Origin: JAAAOZ01 sp964496595
GTDB lineage: Bacteria; Chloroflexota; Anaerolineae; B4-G1; SLSP01
Direction of reading: 5' to 3'
DNA: 22,323 bases
Assembly: GCA_964496595.1 (NCBI GenBank)
Contig: CAZCAI010000076.1
Location: forward strand, 1-22,323
The notes below the pieces were generated by a model, which saw only the letters and a list, made by a program, of their open reading frames with translations, made no database searches and was not told the origin of the DNA. Below, piece by piece: positions 14,589 through 21,997 of the stretch. Position numbers and translations under genes: made by a program. The stretch's first letter is position 1. Each line of letters opens with the position of its first letter.

Positions 14589-14618
14589 GACTTTGTGCGT
14601 GACCAGATTTAGGTGGGG

Positions 14619-15803
14619 TTAGTTGCCTTGGCCGCGTGTGGCGACGTCGAAGATCACAGCGCCGGCTAACACAGCGCCCCGGACGACGTACTGGTAGGCG
14701 ATGTCCACGTTCATCAAGTTCATCCCGCTGGTGAGGGACATATAGACGATAGCGCCGATGAGCGAGCCGGTCACTTTGCCGACGCCGCCGGCCGCCGAGA
14801 CGCCGCCGATGTAGGCTGCCGCGATGGCGTCCAACTCGAAGAGCGTGCCGGCCTGGGTGGTGGCGGATTGCAAGCGCGAGGCGAAGAGGATGCCCGACAG
14901 CGCGGAGAGCATGCCCATCGAGCCGAAGACCGCGAAGGTTAGCTTCTTCACGCTGATGCCGCTCAATTCGGCGGCCTCTGGGTTGCCGCCGATGGCGTAG
15001 ATATGCCGTCCCACGACGGTCTGCGTGGTGATGAAGTGGTAGATGGCCACGACGGCCAACACGACGACGACGGTCCACGAGAGGCCGTTGTATCCGGCTA
15101 ACACCCACGTGATCAGCCCCACGATAATCGAGACGAAGACTAACTGGAGAATGAACATATCGAAGGGCAGCACCTCGAAGTTGTAGGCCTGCTGCTTTTT
15201 GCGGCTGTTGATGGCGTTGATGATGAAGAGGACGATAGCGACGACGCCCAGAAGCAATGTGACAATGTGAAGGTCGGGCAGGAAGGCCCGGTTGGGCAAG
15301 ATATCGGGAATGTAGCCGTTGCCGATGGCGTTGAAGGCGTCGTTTTGGATGATGATCGTGCCGGTGGCGGCGGTGACTAAGAGCAGCAGCCCGCGATAGA
15401 TCAACCATCCGGCCAGGGAGGCCACGAAGGAGGGGATGCCCAACTGGGCCACCGGGTAGGCCGTGATCAGGCCGGCGATTGCGCCCAGGCCCAGCGTCAT
15501 CGGGATCACGATCCAGACCGGCAGGTTCCAAAATTGCAGGGCAACGGCCGCGACTGCGCCCAAAAATCCGGCCAAGAAGCCGACCGACAAATCGATGTGC
15601 CGGATGACGATGATTAACGTCATCCCCACGGCGAGGACGGCGATGTACCCCGTCTGGTTGAGCAGGTTGCTGATATTGCGGGATGAGATGAAGATGCCTT
15701 CCGTGGTGATGGTGAAGATCACCATAATGACGAATAGGGCAATGAACATGCCGTATTCGCGGATATTTTCCTTGAGAACTTTCTGTAAGTGCTTAAAAAA
15801 CAT
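14619..15803 (-). CDS. gguB: monosaccharide ABC importer permease (GguB/XylH/MmsB family)
   Basis: This 394-residue inner membrane protein forms the channel of the sugar importer. It has about ten hydrophobic segments from residue 19 on. Family marks include GYIAVLAVGMTLIIVIRHIDLSVG (about 52-75), the cytoplasmic motif YAIGGNPEAAELSGI (about 264-278) that contacts the ATPase, and the glycine-rich AAYIGGVSAAGGVGKVTGSL near the C-terminus. The length matches XylH/GguB, which are longer than RbsC. It starts 11 bases after the ATPase gene stop, so the two are cotranscribed. Unlike its partners it shows no odd features. Confidence 0.92.
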   Translation of the reverse strand: MFFKHLQKVLKENIREYGMFIALFVIMVIFTITTEGIFISSRNISNLLNQTGYIAVLAVGMTLIIVIRHIDLSVGFLAGFLGAVAAVALQFWNLPVWIVIPMTLGLGAIAGLITAYPVAQLGIPSFVASLAGWLIYRGLLLLVTAATGTIIIQNDAFNAIGNGYIPDILPNRAFLPDLHIVTLLLGVVAIVLFIINAINSRKKQQAYNFEVLPFDMFILQLVFVSIIVGLITWVLAGYNGLSWTVVVVLAVVAIYHFITTQTVVGRHIYAIGGNPEAAELSGISVKKLTFAVFGSMGMLSALSGILFASRLQSATTQAGTLFELDAIAAAYIGGVSAAGGVGKVTGSLIGAIVYMSLTSGMNLMNVDIAYQYVVRGAVLAGAVIFDVATRGQGN

Positions 15804-15814
15804 CTGAGCCTCCT

Positions 15815-18373
15815 CTAGTAGTCCGTCGCCAGATCCATGATTTTTTCCTGCGTTGCTTCCTCGACCGGCATCTCACCGGCTATCCTGCCACCGGAAACAA
15901 CGTAGACGCGGTCACTCATCCCCAGCACCTCGGGCAATTCGGATGAGATCATAATGATGCTGAGTCCCTCTTTGACCAGGTCATTCATAATCGTATAAAT
16001 CTCGTACTTGGCCCCCACGTCGATGCCCCTGGTCGGTTCGTCTAAGATCAACACGTCGGGCTTAACGAAGAGCCATTTCCCCAGCGAGACCTTCTGCTGA
16101 TTGCCACCGCTCAGGTTTTGCACCTTCTGCTCGATGCTCGGGGTTTTGATGTTCAGGGAGGCCTGATACTCGTTAGCCACTTTGATCTCGGCGTTGTTGT
16201 CAACCACGCCGCGCTGGGAGATCGCCCGCAAGTTCGCCAGGGTGATGTTCTCCTTTACGTCCTGGATCAGAATCAGCCCCTTGGCCTTCCGATCCTCGCT
16301 CAGATAGGCGACGCCAGTCGCGATCGCATCGTGAGGATGCCCAAAGCTAACTTTCTTTCCCTGCACGTAGATTTCACCATCGATGCGGTAGCCTTCGGGG
16401 TTTCCGAACAGGCTCAAAGCAAGCTCGGTGCGCCCTGACCCCATCAATCCAGCAAAGCTGACGATCTCGCCCTTCTGGAGATCAAAGTGGATATTCTTTA
16501 ATATCTGCCGATCAATATGTGGATCATAAACGTTCCAGTTCTTGACTTCGAGAACGGCTTCTCCACCACCATGGGGGCAGATAATCAGTACTTCGATGCC
16601 CTTGTTCAGCAATGCTTCGACATTGGCCTTCTCTTTAGCGGAATCGCCCTGGCTGAAGAGAATTTCAACGCCGTAATCTGCGGCCCTGAACGCTTCCTGG
16701 AAATGAGTCATATCCTGGATCCAACGCGGTTCATCTTTGGTTGGCAGGACAATCCCCACCGCTGGATTGGACGAAGCGTTTGCTGAATCTAAGGCGCCGC
16801 ATACGTCATTGGTCTTGTAATAACCAGATTCGATCAGAACGTCATGGATATTGCTCTGATCAACGACGCTTACGGATGACTCGATCCCCGGCACATCAAT
16901 CACACCGTTATTGTAGGTGGTTGAGGCTTTAGGCGTCTCGTCCTTGAGCAAGGCCAATGCAGCCTCGACTGCGGTTTGAACCAGGATGCGCACATCCTTG
17001 AAGACAGTCATCGACTGTCTGCCATCCTGAATAAAGGGGATAGAAGCTTCTTCAGCATCCATACCGGTGATCACATAGCTCTTGACATGCTCATCGGCAG
17101 CGAATACCTCGCCAATGGCGCGCGCGGTGTTATCGTTCGGGGCTAAAATGAATACATCCCCTTTGTCCGCTTCGCTTGCGGCGTGCAAATCAGATTCTGC
17201 CAGGATCTTGGCGGTATTGGCATCCCAATTGGTGGTCACCTGACTGATGATCTGGGTGATCTCGTCATGCGTCAGGCTGGACTTATCCCGCAGAGCGACT
17301 GCTTCGCTGGAATTCTTGATCGTAAACGTACCATCGGCGATCTTGGGTTGTAGCACGTCCCAGGCGCCCTGGAAAAGGATGAGGCTGTTGGGGTCCGTTG
17401 TAGCGCCAGCGTACAGGTAGAGTGGGTTGCCTTTTCCCTTTGCATGATCGACGATGTATTGCGCCTGCAAAGCACCGACAGCTTCACTATCAAAGGTTAC
17501 ATAGTAATCCAAGGCCGTGGAATTGGTGATTAGCCGGTCATACGAGATGACCTTGACCCCAGCCTCTTTGGCTTCTTCGACCGCAGCCGCAGCCGCCTTG
17601 AATGGATGGCGTTTTCGTTCTGGATAGATACTATTGATCTCACGCCCAACCATATTCTTGATTAACGCAAATTCCGAGACCTCGCCTTGGTGGGCATCTA
17701 AGGTGCAGATCGTCTGCCCGTCGCGCAGCACGGTGACGGTGTCGGCGACGTCAATCACTTCCTTCAGTTTGTGCGAGATCAAGATGCACGTCACACCTTG
17801 CTTTCTTTGCTGGCGCAGCAGATCTAACAGGTTTTCGCTATCATCCTCGTTCAGGGCCGCTGTTGGCTCGTCCAAGATGAGCAATTTGACGTTGCGATGG
17901 AGCGCCTTGGCGATCTCGACCAACTGTTGCTTGCCGACGCCCAGATCGCGAACTTTGGTGGAAGGGTTGACATCCAACCCCACACGTTTCAGCAGTTCGG
18001 CGGTGCGCTTGATCGTCTCGTTCCAATTGACGATGCCGTTGTTGCTCAACTCGTGGCCTAAGAAGATGTTCTCGTAGACGGTCATTTCTGGGACGAGAGC
18101 CAACTCCTGGTAGATAATGCCGATGCCGACCTCGCCGCTTGCGCTGATATTGTCGAATTTTTTTAACTCTCCATCAAAGAAGATCTCACCGGTGTAAGTC
18201 CCATGAGGATGGACGCCACTCAAGACCTTCATCAAGGTCGACTTCCCCGCGCCGTTTTCCCCAACCAGGCCGTGAATTTCACCATCCTGGACGCTGAAGG
18301 TGACGTTATCCAACGCTTTGACGCCGGGGAAGGTTTTGGTAATGTTTCTCATTTCCAATATGGGTGTACTCAT
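15815..18373 (-). CDS. gguA: monosaccharide importer ATPase (GguA/XylG/MmsA) with an inserted, circularly permuted sugar-binding domain
   Basis: The protein has 852 residues; the family normally has about 500-515. NBD1 (1-258) has Walker A GENGAGKS (38-45), Q89, signature LGVGKQQ (144-150), Walker B LLILDEP (164-170) and H201. NBD2 (604-852) has the family's variant Walker A GLMGSGRT (642-649), LSGGNQQ (754-760) and LILDEPTRGID (775-785). Between them residues 260-603 are a ChvE-like sugar-binding domain. It begins mid-domain (AAAAAVEEAKEAGVKVISYDRL region), runs to that domain's end (SGYYKTNDV, 516-524), and then supplies the domain's beginning (VGIVLPTKDEPRWIQD, 539-554) up to VLIICPHGG (595-603). 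That equals one 344-residue period of the tandem binding protein next door. The insert would be cytoplasmic. The frame is fully open. GGAGGAG precedes the start. Confidence 0.93.
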   Translation of the reverse strand: MSTPILEMRNITKTFPGVKALDNVTFSVQDGEIHGLVGENGAGKSTLMKVLSGVHPHGTYTGEIFFDGELKKFDNISASGEVGIGIIYQELALVPEMTVYENIFLGHELSNNGIVNWNETIKRTAELLKRVGLDVNPSTKVRDLGVGKQQLVEIAKALHRNVKLLILDEPTAALNEDDSENLLDLLRQQRKQGVTCILISHKLKEVIDVADTVTVLRDGQTICTLDAHQGEVSEFALIKNMVGREINSIYPERKRHPFKAAAAAVEEAKEAGVKVISYDRLITNSTALDYYVTFDSEAVGALQAQYIVDHAKGKGNPLYLYAGATTDPNSLILFQGAWDVLQPKIADGTFTIKNSSEAVALRDKSSLTHDEITQIISQVTTNWDANTAKILAESDLHAASEADKGDVFILAPNDNTARAIGEVFAADEHVKSYVITGMDAEEASIPFIQDGRQSMTVFKDVRILVQTAVEAALALLKDETPKASTTYNNGVIDVPGIESSVSVVDQSNIHDVLIESGYYKTNDVCGALDSANASSNPAVGIVLPTKDEPRWIQDMTHFQEAFRAADYGVEILFSQGDSAKEKANVEALLNKGIEVLIICPHGGGEAVLEVKNWNVYDPHIDRQILKNIHFDLQKGEIVSFAGLMGSGRTELALSLFGNPEGYRIDGEIYVQGKKVSFGHPHDAIATGVAYLSEDRKAKGLILIQDVKENITLANLRAISQRGVVDNNAEIKVANEYQASLNIKTPSIEQKVQNLSGGNQQKVSLGKWLFVKPDVLILDEPTRGIDVGAKYEIYTIMNDLVKEGLSIIMISSELPEVLGMSDRVYVVSGGRIAGEMPVEEATQEKIMDLATDY
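16565..17596 (-). other. permuted ChvE-like binding-domain insert inside gguA
   Basis: This stretch encodes residues 260-603 of the ATPase. By eye about 60 percent of its residues match the binding domains encoded at 18702-20879, so it is older and more diverged than the copies there, which match each other at about nine in ten. The order of its halves is swapped relative to a normal binding protein. The new ends lie after the third strand (CPHDGT loop), so the N- and C-termini should sit next to each other, as an inserted domain requires. The Asp of CPHDG is Gly here (G602/G603), so one likely ligand contact is lost. Confidence 0.85.
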
Positions 18374-18701
18374 AGACTCCTCCAGCTCTTTCAGTTTTCT
18401 CGATGATCAGGAGACTATTAATCTCCGATTACTTGATGGCTCTGTTGGTTTTCGGGTGAAGTGCCCGGGGCTTGTAGAGGTAGATTCGCGCGTTGGTGGA
18501 GATCACGGACCTTGTCTGCGTTGTTAGTGGGTTGCTGGTGGGCGTAATTGCGCCCGGCGGATCCCCCGAAGAGCCATAATGTTTCACCTGATTTCCTACC
18601 AAGAGCCTTACTTGATTTGCTGATTAGATATGGGCTTAGTGACAGGCATCGTGATGCAAATACGCCGCCATCACGATGCCTGCTTAGATCAGTAGCTTAC
18701 G
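18374..18701 (-). other. spacer between binding-protein and ATPase genes
   Basis: This 328-base gap inside the importer operon holds one strong hairpin (18643-18682), a small GGGCG/CGCCC hairpin at 18539-18554 (TGGGCGTAATTGCGCCC), and a GGAGGAG binding site for the ATPase gene. No open frame with a binding site and no clear promoter was seen. Confidence 0.6.
18643..18682 (-). terminator. 14-bp perfect hairpin between binding-protein and ATPase genes
   Basis: CAGGCATCGTGATG (18643-18656) and CATCACGATGCCTG (18669-18682) pair perfectly around a 12-base loop, 19 bases after the binding-protein stop on the minus strand. No T tract follows. Hairpins at this place in ABC importer operons usually protect the upstream message and lower expression of the downstream genes, which gives more binding protein than transporter (known pattern; its use here is inference). 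Confidence 0.7.
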
Positions 18702-20879
18702 TTAGGGGAGGTTCTCGAAGTCGTCGGCGGAGTAGTAGCCGGAATCGATGAGCGCCGATTGGACATTGTCCGCGTCCACGGCGACGACCTCGGACTGGAT
18801 CGCGGGTACATCTTTCGCGCCGTTGTCATACGCGCCGGTCGCGGCGGGTTCGTTGCCCTCAAGTAGCGCGACGGCGGCATTGATGGCATCCTGAACGAGG
18901 GTGCGCACGTCCTTGAAGACGGTCATCGACTGCTTGCCATCGATGATGTACTGGACGGAGGCTTTCTCGGCATCCTGCCCGGTGATGATGTAGCTGGTCA
19001 CGTCCTTATCGGCGGCGAAGGCGTCCGCAATCGCGCGGGCGGTGCCGTCGTTGGGGGCCAGGATGAAGACATCGCCCTTGTCATCGGCGGTCGCCACGGT
19101 GAGGTTGGACTCCGCCAGGTTCTTGGCGACGTTGAAGTCCCAATTCGTGGTAATCTGGCCGATGATCTTGGACTCTTCTTCGCGGGTCAGTTCGCCCTTG
19201 TCGGAGAGCGCGATGGCCTCGCTGGAGTTGATGACCTCGAAGGTGCCATCCTCGATGTAGGGCTGCAAGACCTGCCATGCGCCTCGGAAGAAGAGGAAGG
19301 CGTTGTTATCGGAAGCGGCGCCGGCGTAGAGATAGAGCGGGTTGCCGGAGCCTTCGACGCGGTCAACTAAGTACTGGGCCTGCTGCGCGCCCACCTGGAC
19401 GCTATCGAAGGTGACGTAATAATCGACGGCGTCCGTATCGCGGATCAAGCGGTCGTAAGAGATGATGGCCACACCGGCCGCATTGGCCGCTTCGGTGGCG
19501 GCGGCGGCGGCGGTGCCATCGTGCGGGCAGAGGATGATGACCTGCACGCCCTTGGTGATCAGGGCCTCGACGTTTTCCTTCTCTTTGGCCGAAGAACCCT
19601 GGCTGAAAAGAATCTCCACCTCGTAACCGGCGGCATCCATCGAGTTGCGGAAGCGCTCCTCGTCCTGAATCCAGCGCGGCTCATCCTTCGTGGGCAACAC
19701 AACCCCCACGGCTAACTCGCCGCTGGGGGCCGGGGGCACTTCGCCCAGGCCGGTGAAGTCATCGGCTTCGTAGTAGCCGGAGTCGATCAGGGCCGATTGG
19801 ACATTATCCGCATCCACGGCGATGACCTCAGACTGAATCGCGTCTACATCTTTCGCGCCGTTGTCGTAAGCGCCGGTGGCGGCGGGTGCATTGCCCTCAA
19901 GCAGCGCGACGGCGGCGCTGATGGCGTCGTGCACCAACGTGCGGACGTCCTTGAAGACGGTCATCGATTGCTTGCCATCGATGATGTACTGGACAGAGGC
20001 CTTCTCGGCGTCCTGCCCGGTGATGATGTAGTCGGTCACATCACTGTCGGCGGCGAAAGCGTCCGCAATCGCGCGGGCGGTGCCGTCGTTGGGCGCCAAA
20101 ATGAAGACGTCGCCCTTCTCTTCGGCGGTCGCTGCCGTGAGGTTGGACTCCGCCAGGTTCTTGGCGACATTGAAATCCCAGTTCGTGGTGACCTGACCGA
20201 TGATTTTGGACTCTTCTTCGCGGGTCAGTTCGGCTTTGTCGGAGAGCGCGATGGCCTCGCTGGAGTTGACGACCTCGAAAGTGCCATCCTGGATGTAGGG
20301 CTGCAAGACCTGCCACGCGCCACGGAAGAAGAGGAAGGCGTTGTTATCGGAGGCGGCGCCGGCGTAGAGATAGAGCGGGTTGCCGGAGCCTTCGACGTGG
20401 TCGACCAGGTACTGCGCTTGCTGCGCGCCTACCTGAACACTGTCGAAAGTCACGTAATAGTCGACGGCTTCGGTATCGCGAATCAGGCGGTCGTAGGAAA
20501 TGACATTGACGCCGGCCTCGGCTGCGGCTTCGGCTGCGGCGGCTGCGGCGGTGCCATCGTGCGGGCAGATGATGAGGACCTGCACGCCCTTGGTGATCAA
20601 TGCCTCAACATTCTCCTTCTCCTTAGCCGAAGAACCCTGGCTGAAGAGAATCTCCACCTCGTAGCCGGCGGCCGCTAACGCATTGCGGAAGCGTTCCTCA
20701 TCCTGGATCCAGCGCGGTTCATCCTTCGTGGGCAACACAATACCTACGGCCAACTCCTCCGCCGGGTCGACGGGGGCTTCTTCCGTAGCTTCTGGCGTCT
20801 GCTGGCCGCCACAGGCCGAAAGAATCATGGCAGCCAAAACGAAGATGGACATCAGGACCAACAACTTCTTCTTAAACAT
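18702..20879 (-). CDS. chvE: lipoprotein with two tandem ChvE-like monosaccharide-binding domains
   Basis: The protein has 725 residues; a single ChvE-type binding protein has about 350. Residues 1-23 are a lipoprotein signal peptide (KKK, hydrophobic core, lipobox LSAC with C23). A Glu/Pro-rich spacer leads to domain 1 (45-375, starting VGIVLPTKDEPRWIQD) and, after GLGEVPPAPSGEL, domain 2 (391-721, starting VGVVLPTKDEPRWIQD). The period is 346 residues, and by eye about nine of ten residues are identical. Both copies keep CPHDGT (105-110 and 451-456), ISYDRLIRDT, YYVTFDS, TNWDF, LAPNDGTARAIADAF and ITGQDAE, which line the sugar cleft in type I binding proteins, so both should bind ligand. 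AAAGGAGG lies 8 bases before the start. It is the first gene of the importer operon. Confidence 0.93.
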   Translation of the reverse strand: MFKKKLLVLMSIFVLAAMILSACGGQQTPEATEEAPVDPAEELAVGIVLPTKDEPRWIQDEERFRNALAAAGYEVEILFSQGSSAKEKENVEALITKGVQVLIICPHDGTAAAAAAEAAAEAGVNVISYDRLIRDTEAVDYYVTFDSVQVGAQQAQYLVDHVEGSGNPLYLYAGAASDNNAFLFFRGAWQVLQPYIQDGTFEVVNSSEAIALSDKAELTREEESKIIGQVTTNWDFNVAKNLAESNLTAATAEEKGDVFILAPNDGTARAIADAFAADSDVTDYIITGQDAEKASVQYIIDGKQSMTVFKDVRTLVHDAISAAVALLEGNAPAATGAYDNGAKDVDAIQSEVIAVDADNVQSALIDSGYYEADDFTGLGEVPPAPSGELAVGVVLPTKDEPRWIQDEERFRNSMDAAGYEVEILFSQGSSAKEKENVEALITKGVQVIILCPHDGTAAAAATEAANAAGVAIISYDRLIRDTDAVDYYVTFDSVQVGAQQAQYLVDRVEGSGNPLYLYAGAASDNNAFLFFRGAWQVLQPYIEDGTFEVINSSEAIALSDKGELTREEESKIIGQITTNWDFNVAKNLAESNLTVATADDKGDVFILAPNDGTARAIADAFAADKDVTSYIITGQDAEKASVQYIIDGKQSMTVFKDVRTLVQDAINAAVALLEGNEPAATGAYDNGAKDVPAIQSEVVAVDADNVQSALIDSGYYSADDFENLP
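18705..20747 (-). repeat. 1038-bp tandem duplication within the binding-protein gene
   Basis: The coding DNA of the two domains repeats with a 1038-base offset (unit 1 at 19710-20747, unit 2 at 18705-19709, shorter because the linker is missing at its end). Long stretches are identical at DNA level, so the duplication is recent or kept alike by gene conversion. Confidence 0.85.
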
Positions 20880-21125
20880 GCTAACTCCTCCTTTAGTAAG
20901 AGTTAAAAACTAGAAACTGAATGGTTAAAAATGGTTTCGGGGATGAAACTCGTGAGATTTTCTGTATGTGAACGAACATACTCTTCTTAGCAGCTCACCT
21001 CCTATAGATCCGAGATATAGCTTTTCTACCTGATAGAAAGGTAGAGGAAGCGGGGATTTGAGACGAAGACCGTCCGTGAGGCATATAGGCATAGGCATAC
21101 CTGGGACGTCTCGCTCTCAATCCTA
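20880..21125 (-). promoter_or_regulatory. structured leader of the sugar importer operon
   Basis: The leader holds two mutually exclusive hairpins: TTTCTA (21023-21028) with TAGAAA (21034-21039), or CTACCT (21026-21031) with AGGTAG (21039-21044). It also holds three head-to-tail AGGCATA words (21079-21085, 21087-21093, 21093-21099) enclosed by GAGACG (21060-21065) and CGTCTC (21107-21112). The direct heptamers could be a binding site for a NarL-type regulator such as the one at 11581 (inference). It is not a riboswitch class that I recognise. Confidence 0.4.
20893..20979 (-). CDS. possible leader peptide before the binding-protein gene
   Basis: A 28-codon frame (MFVHIQKISRVSS...NSY) begins at 20979, and its TAA (20895-20893) lies inside the sequence just before the AAAGGAGG of the binding-protein gene. 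A near-perfect AGGAGGTGA (21003-20995) lies upstream, but 15 bases before the ATG, farther than ideal. Translation of this frame could couple to the next gene. No family is recognised, and chance is possible. Confidence 0.3.
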   Translation of the reverse strand: MFVHIQKISRVSSPKPFLTIQFLVFNSY

Positions 21126-21154
21126 ATCAAACCACAGAATAGAATAGATTTCAA
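21126..21154 (-). promoter_or_regulatory. possible promoter of the sugar importer operon
   Basis: On the minus strand TTGAAA (21154-21149) is followed after 17 bases by TTTGAT (21131-21126), five and four matches to the sigma70 hexamers. The leader would be about 240 bases. No better pair was found in the region 20880-21570. Confidence 0.4.
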
Positions 21155-21280
21155 CTCTCCCCCCCTCTTTTCAGGTTAGAATTTCCCCCCAATATCGCTA
21201 GGGGATTCCCCCTGATTACGATACGGAGCTTGTGCACAAACCGCGCGGGTTGGATTTTGCCATAGAGCTTTCCCATTCTC

Positions 21281-21305
21281 GCTCCAAGGGGATCGCTAGA
21301 TCCCC
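21281..21305. repeat. GCTCCAAGGGGATC hairpin repeat, copy 1
   Basis: GGGGATC (21288-21294) and GATCCCC (21299-21305) pair around GCTA. The full 25-base word recurs in reverse orientation at 22109-22133 with two differences. The pair encloses the DUF454 gene. Confidence 0.7.
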
Positions 21306-21450
21306 GTTTTGCTTACGCAAGTTGAAAACACGTTCAAAATATGCCCCAGAGGCGCGGATTTAGCAATTAGCTTGGAGCGAACGGGATATAATTGCAAAAT
21401 GTGAAAACCCTAATTTTGCCAGCGATGATGTGGCTTACCCTGTCGGTCTG

Positions 21451-21459
21451 TGGTAGAAT
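21451..21459 (+). promoter_or_regulatory. possible extended -10 promoter for the DUF454 gene
   Basis: TGGTAGAAT has an extended -10 form (TG, one base, TAGAAT), about 110 bases before the gene start. No convincing -35 hexamer precedes it at the right distance. Confidence 0.35.
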
Positions 21460-21571
21460 GGGGCCATGATATGGATTGTGATATTTGATATCGGGTTGGA
21501 TAGCGTGACCCACTGGGAGGTTACTGCATGGATAACGGGGGCAGGATCGTGGGAAAGGACGGCGTGAACTA

Positions 21572-21997
21572 ATGCACAGATTGCGCTTTCCTGGATGGCT
21601 GTTGATCGGGGTAGGGAGCTTATCCGTCGCGTTGGGCACGGTGGGAATTTTCGTCCCGCTCCTGCCCACGACGCCATTCTTATTGTTGGCCGCGGCCTGC
21701 TTCGTGCGCAGCTCCCCGCGCCTCTATCGCTGGCTGATTACGCATCGCTGGTTTGGGACCTACATTAAAAATTACCGCGAGCATCGTGTCATTCCGCTGC
21801 GCTTCAAAGTGCTCGCGCTCACGCTCCTGTGGCTCTCCATCAGCTACGCGATCTTGGCCGTGGCGGAGACGCTGTGGCTACGCTTATTGTTGGCCGGCAT
21901 CGCTGTGGGCGTCAGCGTGCATCTTGTGCTCCTCCGCACCGAATTGCCATCTTCCCCAGAAAAATCATCCGATGCGACCGCGCCTCAGGAGGGCTGA
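21572..21997 (+). CDS. DUF454 / YbaN family inner membrane protein
   Basis: This small membrane protein of 141 residues has an unknown role. It carries the DUF454 signature in full: GIFVPLLPTTPFLLLAAACF (25-44), then VRSSPRLYRWL (45-55), HRWFG (58-62), and a basic IPLRFKV (74-80) before the second membrane pair. Hydrophobic segments lie at about 8-28, 32-43, 79-98 and 103-122. The C-terminal tail is polar. Only a weak AAGGA lies 13 bases before the ATG, and no better start exists. It stands alone between two oppositely oriented operons or repeats, so the context says little about function. Family members are common in Proteobacteria and other phyla and are annotated only as inner membrane proteins. 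Confidence 0.88.
   Translation: MHRLRFPGWLLIGVGSLSVALGTVGIFVPLLPTTPFLLLAAACFVRSSPRLYRWLITHRWFGTYIKNYREHRVIPLRFKVLALTLLWLSISYAILAVAETLWLRLLLAGIAVGVSVHLVLLRTELPSSPEKSSDATAPQEG

Noticed and set aside
21367..21677. Minus-strand frames overlapping the start of the DUF454 gene
   Set aside because: No binding site or motif, and the region overlaps a clear DUF454 start on the other strand.
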